Part shown: positions 12,241 through 24,035 of the stretch, piece after piece | Layout: every line of letters starts with the position of its first letter | Position numbering within the stretch: the first letter of the stretch is position 1 | Source of the DNA: Ipomoea triloba | Lineage: Eukaryota; Streptophyta; Magnoliopsida; Solanales; Convolvulaceae | DNA length: 64,000 nt | Direction of reading: 5' to 3' | Assembly: GCF_003576645.1 (NCBI RefSeq) | Contig: NC_044922.1 | Coordinates: 19,165,189 to 19,229,188, forward strand | The notes under the pieces: generated by a model | Told to the model about the DNA's origin: nothing | Seen by the model: the letters and a program-made list of their open reading frames with translations, nothing else | Databases searched by the model: none | Made by a program: the position numbers and the translations under genes

Positions 12241-12504
12241 TTGATAGGGAACCTGCCACTATAAAATAATTCTGGCATGCACATGAAAGAAATTTTAGTC
12301 CCTGAAGAGAATATATAATACTTGACATGTGCTGGGGGATATCAGACTTTAGAATCCTTTGTTTACCCAGTTGCTAGGGAACCTGCCACTATAAAATAAT
12401 TCTGGCATACACATGAAAGGAATTTTAGTCCCTGAAGAGAATATATAATACTTACTTGACATGTGCTGGGGGATATCAGACTTTAGAATCCTTTGTTTAC
12501 CCAA
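12241..12504. repeat. 130-bp tandem duplication
   Basis: Bases 12241-12370 are repeated at 12371-12504 with few differences, including a TACT insertion in AATACTTACTTGACATG. It lies inside Helitron 1. Confidence 0.9.
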
Positions 12505-12809
12505 TAGGCTATTATTTCACCCATACAATCCTGCATACAATAAACATAATAAAATAAATCCTTCCACTAAGGCTCACAACTATATTGAGAAGCATAATTA
12601 CTGAAAAATGCCCATGTATGTGTGCATATAATTTTTTTAATAATTAAAACTCTATGAAAATTAACTACCAGTACAGGTATAACATAGCATGAAATGAATC
12701 TGAAAATTAACTAGCAGTACAATCCAAATGGTAAGATACACTTATCTCTAATAAAATATATAACTGATAGATGAACAATCTGCATGCAATACATTAAACA
12801 CCCTGTAAA

Positions 12810-15800
12810 TCCTTCGTTAGAATAGTGGTAAAAAAAATACAAAAAATTTCTTTTTAAATTCATATAACAATTGCAGATCAAGCAAGCAATGAACTTCCGA
12901 AGGTCGACATTCATTTCTAAAATGGAAAAAGAAACCCTAGATCTAGATTTTTTTTTTAGAAATTTCACAACAATTAAAGTAGAAATGGTATTTTTGGGTT
13001 TAAATATGAGAAATTAGGCACAAATCCTATGCATATGCTCTGCTCAATTACATGTATTAGAAATCCTTACGTAGACAATTACACAAAGAATCACATACCT
13101 GGCTTCCAACAACAGACTCTATACTTGATTATTTTGCCTTCAATCTTAGCTTGAGTAGAGTAATCTTCCCAGATATGTAATTGGATATGATCATCGAAGA
13201 TATGAGATAGCTACGCTGAGAAATGCAGAGAGAGACAGACGAAAATGAAGAAAAACAAAAAACACAAAATGGATTATGGGCGGGTTATATTTGATAGACT
13301 TATGGGCTGTCCATTTTGATCAAATGCAACATAGAATGAAACCTTTCTAATATAAGGCCCATATGTATATATTTACTCATTCTTAATTGCAACTTATTTG
13401 GTATTATTTTTGTAGAAAATTGTTATCCTACATCTAATATTGTATTCTAAAAAATTGTCAACAATTATTTATGATATTTTTCAAGGTTCACTATCTACTT
13501 CGTTGAACGTGGTAACTGCTAATTGGCAAATTATGCTATAGACCCGGGTCCACCTTGCAGTCTATGTTCACAAATTTAGGACTTTATATTCACAATTTTA
13601 GAATTTTATATTTATAATTTTAGATCGCAATATACAAAATTACATTACTCAATATTTACAATTTTTGAACTCTATATTTACAATTTTGTTATATAGATTC
13701 AAAAAATTGTGTTATACTGTTGAACATATAGTTATGAAATTGTGAATACAGACTTATAGAGTTATAAAATTGTGAACATAGAGTTATGAAATTGTGAACA
13801 TGAAGTTATGAAACTGTGAACATGGAGTTATGAAATTGTGAACATAGAGTTGTGAAATTATGAACATGGGATTATGAAATTATGAACATATATCCGGATC
13901 TACCTTGCAAGGTGGATCCAAGTCCATGGCATAACAACTGTAGTATTGTAATATTACAATTTTAATAATTTGTAATTTAAATTCAATTTGTATTAAGTTG
14001 TATACCTTACTTTTTTTTTTATATAATAATTAGTGAAACATATATTCCTAATTAACAACTCTTTTTTTTTTCATCTAAAAAATGTGAATAAAAAAAATAC
14101 TAATGAACATACTTTATTTCATTAATAAACTTTAACAATGAATATTTATACAAAATATCATTTACGTTAATATTAATATTTTTTTTGAAAGAACCAAACT
14201 CAATTAATCAATTGAGAAATACAATGGGGGGGGGGGGGGCCACCAAACCAACTATGAAGATCAGTGTACGAACGTGCAGCCCGGGCTAAAGTGTGAGCAT
14301 ACACATTCACTGATCTATTGATATAGCTAATGCCAAAAGCTTGAAAAAAAGAGAGATCAAAATACTATCTCTAATCACAGTACTAGCATATGATAAATCT
14401 TGAGAAGAATCATTGAAGCTAAGACAAACTTGCTGGCAGTTGGTTAGGATGCATATTTTCTACCACTGTTTACTCTTTAGCAAGAAAGAGCCTCCTTGAT
14501 GGCAAGAGTTTCGGCTAAACGGGCTTCATTCACCAGACGTTAATATTANNNNNNNNNNNNNNNNNNNNNNNNNTCCTTCGTTAGAATAGTGGTAAAAAAA
14601 ATACAAAAAATTTCTTTTTAAATTCATATAACAATTGCAGATCAAGCAAGCAATGAACTTCCGAAGGTCGACATTCATTTCTAAAATGGAAAAAGAAACC
14701 CTAGATCTAGATTTTTTTTTTAGAAATTTCACAACAATTAAAGTAGAAATGGTATTTTTGGGTTTAAATATGAGAAATTAGGCACAAATCCTATGCATAT
14801 GCTCTGCTCAATTACATGTATTAGAAATCCTTACGTAGACAATTACACAAAGAATCACATACCTGGCTTCCAACAACAGACTCTATACTTGATTATTTTG
14901 CCTTCAATCTTAGCTTGAGTAGAGTAATCTTCCCAGATATGTAATTGGATATGATCATCGAAGATATGAGATAGCTACGCTGAGAAATGCAGAGAGAGAC
15001 AGACGAAAATGAAGAAAAACAAAAAACACAAAATGGATTATGGGCGGGTTATATTTGATAGACTTATGGGCTGTCCATTTTGATCAAATGCAACATAGAA
15101 TGAAACCTTTCTAATATAAGGCCCATATGTATATATTTACTCATTCTTAATTGCAACTTATTTGGTATTATTTTTGTAGAAAATTGTTATCCTACATCTA
15201 ATATTGTATTCTAAAAAATTGTCAACAATTATTTATGATATTTTTCAAGGTTCACTATCTACTTCGTTGAACGTGGTAACTGCTAATTGGCAAATTATGC
15301 TATAGACCCGGGTCCACCTTGCAGTCTATGTTCACAAATTTAGGACTTTATATTCACAATTTTAGAATTTTATATTTATAATTTTAGATCGCAATATACA
15401 AAATTACATTACTCAATATTTACAATTTTTGAACTCTATATTTACAATTTTGTTATATAGATTCAAAAAATTGTGTTATACTGTTGAACATATAGTTATG
15501 AAATTGTGAATACAGACTTATAGAGTTATAAAATTGTGAACATAGAGTTATGAAATTGTGAACATGAAGTTATGAAACTGTGAACATGGAGTTATGAAAT
15601 TGTGAACATAGAGTTGTGAAATTATGAACATGGGATTATGAAATTATGAACATATATCCGGATCTACCTTGCAAGGTGGATCCAAGTCCATGGCATAACA
15701 ACTGTAGTATTGTAATATTACAATTTTAATAATTTGTAATTTAAATTCAATTTGTATTAAGTTGTATACCTTACTTTTTTTTTTATATAATAATTAGTGA

Positions 15801-16313
15801 AACATATATTCCTAATTAACAACTCTTTTTTTTTTCATCTAAAAAATGTGAATAAAAAAAATACTAATGAACATACTTTATTTCATTAATAAACTTTAAC
15901 AATGAATATTTATACAAAATATCATTTACGTTAATATTAATATTTTTTTTGAAAGAACCAAACTCAATTAATCAATTGAGAAATACAAGGGGGGGGGGGG
16001 GGACACCAAACCAACTATGAAGATCAGTGTACGAACGTGCAGCCCGGGCTAAAGTGTGAGCATACACATTCACTGATCTATTGATATAGCTAATGCCAAA
16101 AGCTTGAAAAAAAGAAGAGATCAAAATACTATCTCTAATCACAGTACTAGCATATGATAAATCTTGAGAAGAATCATTGAAGCTAAGACAAACTTGCTGG
16201 CAGTTGGTTAGGATGCATATTTTCTACCACTGTTTACTCTTTAGCCAAGAAAGAGCCTCCTTGATGGCAAGAGTTTCGGCTAAACGGGCTTCATTCACCA
16301 GACGTTAATATTA
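12810..16313. repeat. 1.74-kb direct duplication around a 25-N gap
   Basis: Bases 12810-14548 recur at 14574-16313 nearly base for base. The visible differences are the length of a poly-G tract (14227 versus 15990 region) and one or two small indels. The copies abut a 25-N gap at 14549-14573. Most likely it is an assembly duplication; a real tandem duplication cannot be excluded. Confidence 0.85.
13525..13935. mobile_element. MULE-type MITE with GGTCCACCTTGCA ends, copy 1
   Basis: The left end is GGCAAATTATGCTATAGACC and the right end, inverted, is CCAAGTCCATGGCATAA. The inner part is a tandem series of ATTCACAATTTT / AATTGTGAACATAGAGTTA phrases in inverted halves. It is the same family as the element at 24036-24681. 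It is repeated at about 15289-15700 inside the duplicated block. Confidence 0.65.
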
Positions 16314-16799
16314 ATATAACATAACTTACGAATGTATAATTTTTAGTTTGTGCATCGCACGAGATAGTGAACATTTGAGTTTTTTATCACGCCTTAATAT
16401 TTTATTAAGTTTTATCATGCCTTACTTTTTATACTAATTTGTGATACATTTATTCCTAACTAACAACTTTTTCTTTTAGTATCATAAATTTTTGTATTTA
16501 ATTCATAAACTTTAACAATGAATATCTTTACAAAATACCTTCACGTTAATATTAAAATAACATAACTTACTAATGTATAAGTCTTATCCGTGCATCGCAC
16601 AGGACAATTACTAGTACAATATAATGGAAGAATTATGCAAATGCAACATATATACTTTTAATCAAATTACTACTTTTCTATGTTAATTGAAAGATTATAA
16701 ACTGAACCTATGGATTGGAGATTCACCATATATACTAAATTCCTAAAAGGCTAAGATCATGGTTAAACCAACCTGTCCTTATGCAAAACATTTGTGCTA

Positions 16800-17035
16800 T
16801 GCAGGAGGGAAGCACCATAACTCCCTTCAGATTTGGATCACATTGGAGGGATCTTTTACATAATCAGATTTCAGAATAAAAACTCTTTCTAGTGTACTGT
16901 AGGGAGTTTTACGAGCAGTATTTTCACAAAAAGTATTTTAGCCGTGGATCCATAGAAACTTTCAATCTTGATTGTTTTAAGCAAATTTAGATTCTGATTA
17001 ATAATGCAATTGTCTGGTGTATGTTAGGAAAAATG
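16800..17035 (-). pseudogene. FBD exon fragment downstream of FBX-C
   Basis: Antisense reading resembles an FBX exon 3. CAATCTTGATTGTTTTAAGC near 16964 is the antisense of the LKTIKI motif, and GGGAGTTTTACGAGCAGTAT near 16900 matches the LLSKS region. It is a second, older FBD copy just beyond FBX-C. Confidence 0.6.
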
Positions 17036-17239
17036 AACAATCTGGTCTGGTAGAAGGAATCTAGAACGAGAAAAACAAGGGAAATTAAAGCTTGATCATA
17101 ATCTTCAGGCATGTGAAAGCACACTATCCTAAAAGTTTCTAATTTCCCTTATCAAGTAACAAGGGTAACAAATTAGAACTTTTTGAGATAAAGAAGAATA
17201 ATGCCAAAATTTTTAAATAACCAAAGCCTTCGGAGATGA

Positions 17240-18710
17240 CCAACGTGAAAAAGGCACACAAACTTCGCCATTGATGACAATTTGTGCCTTTGGAGATGCA
17301 CGAGGGGAGCACAGCAACTCCCTTAGGATCTTGATCACTTTAGAGCCTTTTTTGTATAAAAAGATTTCGTAAGAACAACTCTCTCTAGTATAGGGGATTT
17401 TGAGAGCAACATTTTCACAAAGAACATTTCAAGTTCGCATCCACTAAAGTGTTCAATCTTGATTGTTTTAAGCATTTTTAGATCTTGATTAATAATGCAT
17501 CTGTCTAGATCCATCGAAAGTCTTGAAGGAGCTCCTACGTCATCTTTTGAACGTGTCTACAACTCAACAACAAATAAAATAAATAAAAAACATGTACAAA
17601 TAAAGAAAACAAAAAACATGACTGCCATATAGGTAAAACTTACTACTTTAACCAGTTCAATGTCCAGTGCTTTTGGCAGTTTAATGTCCAGTTCACATAG
17701 GTTAGGCGATTTTTGAAGCAACTGCAAAAGACCCTTGAGCTGCTTTTCTTTGGCAAACTTGAAAGAAAGTTTGATTACTTGCAGATTTATTACAGTTGGG
17801 AAGGAGGCTACTTCACCAACTTCTTCCCACTTATTTTGAAAAAAAAAAAATTATATGAAAAGAACTCTAACAAACCAGAAAGAAAAGAATATTTAATTTG
17901 TCAATACTAAATGAAGGAAGAGAGATTCTCACCAACAACAAGATGATATCCAAGCAAAGAACCTTAATGGTTTTCAAATGAAGTGCAAACCAAGTGGATT
18001 CAAGCCCAAACATAGAACAGGTAATAGACAAGCTTTCAAGTTTTGGAGCGTTGATCTTAAAATTACAGATCCGTTGACAATAACGGAAATCCAAATTATA
18101 GATCCGTTGACAATAACGGAAATCCAGCTTCTCAAGATTAGGAAGTGTAAACACAATTCCATTAGCATTATCATTAAAATCAACACAAAAGAAAGATAAT
18201 GAACTGAAACAGGGAAAATTAGAAGGAGCATTTATTGGGCAATCAAAACCCAAACAGTCGAATCTCAACTGCTTGATTGTCGGGCACAAGACTATACAAA
18301 ATGGCAGCTTATAATGATGTTCCAAATGAATGGCATGAGAGATGTGAAGTTCCTCAAGGCCATTTCTTGATAGAAGAAGATACCACTGATCTAAATCGGA
18401 CTGCTCAATCTTTTTATCGAAGAAGCTAAGGTCAATAGTAAACTTCTTAACCGGTCGAACACGTTGCAAGAGAATGTATGTTATTATTTTAACGAAAGCT
18501 ATTTGATCGTAACCTTAGATTGATTTTCCGGACGCTTGAAAAGAATTGAAGATCGAACACAAGCCGCCCAAGCTGCAGCCAAGCATCCCTCCAATGAGTT
18601 GAGAGCAGAGCAGTTGTTGCAGCGTCGTGAGTGGGCAAGCGCTCCAAAATCAAGTCCTTCACATCTGCTGGCAATTCACTAATCACATCCCTTCTTGCAT
18701 CTGCTTCCAA
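17240..18710 (-). pseudogene. FBX-C: F-box/LRR/FBD pseudogene
   Basis: Exon 1 encodes an F-box (DVISELPADVKDLILERL ... HWRDAW), then shifts frame near 18510. It continues open from 18469 to the donor at 17933 (RPVKKFTIDLSFF, SDLDQWYLLLSRNGLEEL). Exon 2 is 17829-17644 (FPTVINLQVIKL..LLQKSPNLCELDI). Exon 3 begins at 17556 (DLKMLKTIKIEHFSGCE) and shifts frame near 17310 before the RELLCSPRASPKAQI end. An 11-residue LRR stretch (LDFRYCQRIYN) is duplicated in frame at 18065-18130. No in-frame ATG precedes the F-box; the equivalent of the family's ATG is missing. The leader is split by a CACTA element at 18795. At least two frameshifts and a lost start make it a likely pseudogene. Confidence 0.8.
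18065..18130 (-). repeat. 33-bp in-frame tandem duplication in FBX-C
   Basis: Two adjacent 33-base units encode LDFRYCQRIYN and LDFRYCQRICN. The other copies have one unit. It keeps the reading frame and lengthens one LRR. Confidence 0.9.
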
Positions 18711-19319
18711 ATTTCTTCCACTACAGCTCGCCTAAACTGGAAACACAAGTTAAAATCGCTTGATTTTGATTTCGATTCCAATTCAGCCAACAAGCACTAC
18801 AACAAATTAGTTTTTTAGCGACACATATTTAGAGGCGGTTATATACAACTGCCGCTAAATGAGTATTTTGCGACGGTTATACAAACCGCCATGCCGCTAA
18901 ATGAGTATTTTGCGACGGTTATACAAACCGCCACTAATTTTGTATTAAACTTAGGAAACATTATTTTTTTTTTAATATAATATGTATTTTAGCTGCGGTT
19001 AAAAGAATCGCTGCTAAAACTTAATTAAATAAATGTGTATTTTAGCGGCGTTTGTGGTAACCGTCGCTAAAAATCAATAAAATTATTTATTTATATTAAT
19101 TAGAAGTTCTTAAAACAAAAATGACAGGTGATGAATTTATGTAAAGTTGTAAAGGAAGCCGAGCAGGACAACCCTCGAAACCATGGCGGACAAAACCCCA
19201 AGCAAAGGAAGCAATCGAAGAGCAAGGAGGATTTTTCGAAAGCTTTTAGCATGGATATCTAGAATTAGATCGGCGATCGGCGATCGGCGATCGGCAATAC
19301 AGGAGCCGCCGAGAGGAAG

Positions 19320-19460
19320 ACAGTGACGGTGGCGCCATCACCGTCGGCGACACCACTCGCGACAGTTCGCAGAAGCTATTCATCTCCTAATTGCTTCCAT
19401 AGCTGCTCTCCTCGTTGTTCACTGGCCATTTGTCGCTGCAAATCTAGAAAGGTATTAGTT
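19320..19460 (+). other. Possible captured first exon
   Basis: A GC-rich block in an AT-rich element, preceded by short GATCGGC tandem repeats (19267-19295) typical of 5' leaders. It reads open on the plus strand to a donor-like AAAG|GTATTA at 19453. No family is recognised. It could be the leader or first exon of the captured gene. Confidence 0.35.
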
Positions 19461-20729
19461 TTTTATTTTGCTTGTATTATTCTAACTTATGTGATGTCTG
19501 GCACAGTTCGCGTTCATGATGACATGCTTTTAGCAGCTTGTAGGTACTGTTCCATGCTGTAGGATCTGTGCTGCGATGTCCTGTTCTATTTCTTTAAAAA
19601 AAAGATCGGTGAAAAAATTAATTTTCTTGAATTGCATTTTTTTTTATTTGTGGTGAAAGTATAGTTTTACGTAGAATTGCTATTTGATTTATGGATATGA
19701 AGTTGTTGGTTTATTTGAATGACCATATTTAGATTTTTTTTATTTATTCAAAAAATAATAGTGGATTTTATTTTGGTATTAAGAAATATTTGTAATTGTC
19801 TTCAATGGCAAGGCTATTAGGGATGAAAGACAAACAGAAATTGCAGGCTATGTGTTTGCTTTTGTGCCTGTGGTATATCAAACCATGTTTAAGAGAGGAA
19901 TCTTTTGGCTAGTGTGGAACCTAATGGTTATGTTGCATATTCATTTTGATATCATCATATGATATTCCCTCCTTTTTGGCATTTTATCCCTTCTGCCAGA
20001 TTGTTTTGTATTGAAATAAGAAATTATTAGGATACATGTTTCTTAATGTCTGGCTTTGATGCTCAGGTGTGCACTTAAGATATTTTAACTGGGGAAAACC
20101 TCCTCAATTTTATTGAGGTCATTTTATAGATATACACAAACACTAGAAACACTTTTGACAATTTTCATATAAGCATAAAGGGAAAATTAGTTGGATTTTT
20201 GAAAGGCAAGGTAAGCATAAAGGGAAAATTAGTTGGATTTTTGAAAGGCAAGGTTAGAACTTCATTCTTAAATTTCTGAGTAATTTAGCCTTGGAGAAAA
20301 ACAAGCTCCTAGATAATGTATCATTGGATGGAATGAATGATAGCAGCACTAGTGAGTCAGACATACATTCCATCTCCTGCATAGATATCACTTATCGTTT
20401 TTGCCTTATTGGAGCATAAAATAGCTAATATGAGTATGATTCTGCATACCTATTCTTACCAAGAAACAATATATGATTTGTAAAGAATGGTTTGGGCTAT
20501 CTTCTACTTACCTTTTAGCATTTGGAGGTTCAACCCTTATGTCTCTCTCTCTATGCCCTAAAACTTCCACATGCCCTTGAGGTGGTCAAAATATCGCTTG
20601 ACCAAAGATACTAATTGTTTGCTAATTGACCAGTCTTTTTTGCTGAGTATTTTTGTTTCTAATTTTAGGCTTGGTCCATACGGTTAGTATTTATTTGTTC
20701 ACATTTTTTTTCTAATTTTAGGCTTGATC

Positions 20730-21165
20730 AATACGGTTATGATAGGCTTGCAAAATGCTGGAAAAACTTCTCTTGTTAATGTTGTTGCTGTAAGCATATA
20801 ATTAGTGTATAGACAGATCACTACATTAGACTTTTCCCTCATTTTCTTCTATATCTGACTGTCATATGACTATATGAGTTTGTTGCATCATCATCCTCAC
20901 TATCAAAATACAGAAAAAAGTTAGCTTTGTTGGATATGATGCCTTGACAAATTGGCTCTGACTTGTTTTCAATTGTAGACGACTGGTGGATATAGTGAAG
21001 ACATGATACCAAGGGTGAGTTTTTTTCATATAAGCATTTAACTTCAAGCAATGCCTCACACTTCATATTGCTCCGTAATAGCTTTTGAAAATGAGACTTC
21101 ATATTGTTTGATATAAGGTAGGATTTAATATTTACCGAAGGTTAAAACTGAAATTTCCTGAGTTG
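20730..21165 (+). pseudogene. ARL8-type ARF-like GTPase exons captured by CACTA
   Basis: Three exon-like blocks encode consecutive parts of plant ARL8, a small GTPase of the ARF family acting at endolysosomal or vacuolar membranes. The first (about 20740-20789) reads IGLQNAGKTSLVNVVA, containing the P-loop GxxxxGKT/S, and ends at GCT|GTAAGC. The second (20979-21018) reads TTGGYSEDMIP. The third (from 21119) reads VGFN (switch I region) before losing frame in what should be the RKVTKGNVTIK segment. Splice-like boundaries are kept, which shows capture as genomic DNA. Downstream exons were not recognised. It is a relic inside the transposon, not a working GTPase. Confidence 0.75.
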
Positions 21166-22926
21166 AAATTACATAATTGTCTTCTTGTTTCAGCTGGCAT
21201 ATTCTTATGTGAATGAGAGCTCCTACTGAAGGTTCTTGTGACCATATTGCTTCGGTATAGGTAAGTATGTAATCTTCCTGTCCTTTACTCTCCTAAATAT
21301 TTGTAAGTATGTAATCTTCCTGTCCTTTACTCTCCTAAATATTTTTCCTTATTCATTTTGAAACTTCTCTCCAGTTCATAAAGAATTTATATGACTACTT
21401 TATTTTCTTAGAATCCATGTATTCTCTAACCTTGCTTTATAAATAGTGCAAGATGCAAACTGTTTTAGTTACATTATGGATTCACCTTTCATTCCTTGAA
21501 TACTATACTATTATCTGTTCATCAATTCATACTGGATATAATTAATGGGCTTATGTTATGGCAGTATTGTTTTTTCATTGGATTTTACATAAGTTGTTGA
21601 CTGATTCTTGAATGCTTGGTTTTGGTAATTTGGCAGTCTATGGATGAGGTGAAGATAAGTTTATGTATACAACTCTTGAACTACAGAGGTTCCTTTCATT
21701 TTCTTTAAATGCCTTCGCATATTTGTGGAAAGACATTTCATGATTTTCATCTATTATGTAATCCTATCAAAATCCATTGTGTTATTCACATTCTCTTCTA
21801 CTTAAACACTTAAACAGGAAATGCAGAGTATATTATCTGTTGTAAGGTATACAGGCTGAAGGTTGTATGAGATATTCAGAGGAAAGCAAAAATGAAGATA
21901 TTAGCTTTTCAATCAATACATGCCACCAGTGCCATGCTCTCCAAGCTCCTCAGGTGTTTGAGTCCTCGAAGATTCAAAATACTACAAGAAAAAGTCATGA
22001 CTATCAATTCTCATCGAGGGTAAAAAATGATATTCATCGTCTAGTGATGATGTAAATTCCTTTTGCATGAAACCGTCATATTGATGAATAAACTACTATA
22101 TTGCTTTATATTTTTCATTTAAAATATTTTTCAGTTATGTATACAGTTCAATTAATATGTAGACGGTTGGTTGTACATGAATATTGTTTGATATTATTTG
22201 ACAAATATTCGTTACAATTGATTTTCTTTCCAATTAAATGTGTATATAGAGTTTGTTTGTGGTTGCAATGCAAATTTGAATGTAGAAATATACAAACAAA
22301 CAAAAAAAAAACCTTAATTTGATGAGGATTATAAAAATTAAAATTAAAATACAATGAAAAATTTCAATGTCAGTTCAAAAACTTTCATTACAATTAGATA
22401 AGAAATAATTTAAAAACTAAAGCTTAATTTAGCGGCGGTTATATAACCGCTGCTAATATTAAAAGTAAAAATAAATAAAATAATTTAGTGGTGATTATGT
22501 AAGTGTCGTTAAACTCTAGACAAAAATAATTGATTATTCGCGGCGGTTACAAAACCGCCACTAAATGCATTAAAAACCGTCGCTAAATAAGTTTTCCATT
22601 AATTCCCACACTTGTCTAAAACCGCCTCTAAATCTTTCGTGACACACTATTTAGACACGGTTGGGGAACCACCTCTAAACAGTTTAGTGGCGGTTTTGAA
22701 CCGCTTCTAAATAACAAATTAACCGCCACTAAATAACTTTTTTGGTGTAGTGAAGGTTTTGGAAACGAATGAAATTTGGGAAGAAAAAGAGATTAGGGGA
22801 GAAGTATCAGAAACCCTTTGCCTTTCCTATTGTTTACCTCTACGGCTCTATGTTTTTGAGTTTGGAAGAATACTGGAAAACTTGGTTTGGGCCTTTGGCG
22901 GCAACACTGGGCTAATATTGTATCTA

Positions 22927-22928
<2 letters not shown>

Positions 22929-22968
<40 letters not shown>
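22929..22968. repeat. (TA)n microsatellite
   Basis: Simple TA repeat of about 40 bases just beyond the displaced FBX-C 5' flank. Confidence 0.9.
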
Positions 22969-22969
<1 letters not shown>

Positions 22970-23264
22970 TTGTGTGGTTTGCCTTCTCCGGTGTGGTTGT
23001 GCGGTTGTTTTTAGGTGCGTGATTTTCCTTCTTTAAGGGGTGCGTACCTAATGATGCATATTTGTGTTGTGCATTATATTTCTTAACATTGAGTAGTGTA
23101 TTTTGTACATTGAGTGGTGCATTTTGTTAACACTAGTGGTGTAAACCGCACCGACCGCACGGGAAGGCGCGGCCGCATTTGAGGAGTAATATATATGTTC
23201 CGGATCAGGTAAGGGTCTATCATTAGGTGAGTATCCTGTGGACTAGTCCAGGTCATCCATTCGA

Positions 23265-23858
23265 GTCAAGATCAGGTGCGGAGGAGGTCCTAGGTGACAA
23301 CATGTGGTGAGATCTGAGCCATTGATCAAATCTAGAAGGAAGAAACAAAGGCTAAAAACGGCACACCTTAAGTTTTAACATCACGCACCTTCAGTTTATA
23401 AGAATGACACACCATAAGTATTACAAATATGCATCTTAAGTATAAAAATGGCGCACCTTAAGCCGAGTTAAGCGTAGAACTTATGCACTTAAGTTTATAA
23501 CTGACGCACTTTAAATGTTAAAATGACGCACCTTAAGTGTTAAAAGGATGTAGCTTAAGCTATAGAAAGACGCACCTAGAGATTTTGAATGACGCATCTT
23601 AACTTTCAATAAAAAATGCACATTAAATTCTCAACTGAATAACTGACGCATCTTAAGCACATAAACCACGCACCTTAAAAAGAAACACGACGCACATTAA
23701 GTACAAAAACTACGGATCTTAAGTTTGACCAATATAGAAAATGACCAAATTACCAACGTATTTTTTTTTAATCCTAGACGTTGATTTTGACAAGATGAAT
23801 GGTTCTCATCTCACCACATGTTTCACCTGGGCACAACATCCGCATCTGATCTCAAAAC
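23265..23858. mobile_element. Inverted-repeat element with ACGCACCTTAAG array
   Basis: The ends are inverted relatives: GATCAGGTGCGGAGG...ACATGTGGTGAGATC on the left and GTTCTCATCTCACCACATGT...CATCTGATC on the right. Between them (23360-23720) are at least a dozen diverged units of about 25 bp built on GACGCACCTTAAGT plus an A-rich spacer. A decayed relative is at 50475-50690. Superfamily is uncertain. Confidence 0.65.
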
Positions 23859-23867
23859 AATACAAAA

Positions 23868-23955
23868 TGGCAGTTTAATTATATTGACTGTTGAAAAGAT
23901 GTATGTTTAGTCCTCAACGTCATTTCTTGATAGAAAAAGAAACCACTAATCTAGA
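23868..23955 (-). pseudogene. FBX exon 1 fragment
   Basis: The antisense of 23868-23955 reads like the family's DRWFLFLSRN segment (ATTTCTTGATAGAAAAAGAA) and KLPFCIV (ACAATACAAAATGGCAG). It is a fragment about 30 codons long, isolated from any other FBX copy. Confidence 0.55.
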
Positions 23956-24035
23956 AATGTCTGTGAAGTAATTCACCCACTAGTCATCAAGGGAGTCTTA
24001 GCTCATTGCATTTCTAGTGCTATCACGGAAACCAC

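Larger units (their letters stand above)
10246..16614 (+). mobile_element. Helitron 1, carrying an RPA-like remnant
   Basis: The left end reads A|TCCTCTACTATAATAAAG. The right end has the hairpin CCGTGCATCGCACAGG followed by ACAATTACTAG|T. These are the A|TC...CTAG|T termini and subterminal 3' hairpin of Helitrons, which move by rolling-circle replication and leave no target duplication. Inside are a decayed replication-protein-A-like segment (about 11420-11810), a 130-bp tandem duplication (12241-12504), a MULE-type MITE and a 1.74-kb duplication around a gap. No helicase or Rep motif is visible, so it is non-autonomous. A second GTGCATCGCAC motif at 16345 suggests an older 3' end inside. 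Confidence 0.8.
18795..22752. mobile_element. CACTA transposon (3958 bp) with captured ARL8 exons
   Basis: Left end CACTACAACAAATTAG, right end TTTTGGTGTAGTG, flanked by the 3-bp target duplication AAG (18792-18794 and 22753-22755). Subterminal regions (18820-19075 and 22425-22740) are packed with repeats of GCGGTT...AACCGCC and GCTAAA in both orientations, where CACTA transposases bind. No transposase is visible, so it is non-autonomous. The interior carries pieces of at least one host gene (see 20730-21165). The insertion splits the FBX-C leader: 22756-22830 (ATGAAATTTGGGAAGAAAAA) matches the FBX-F upstream region. Confidence 0.88.
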
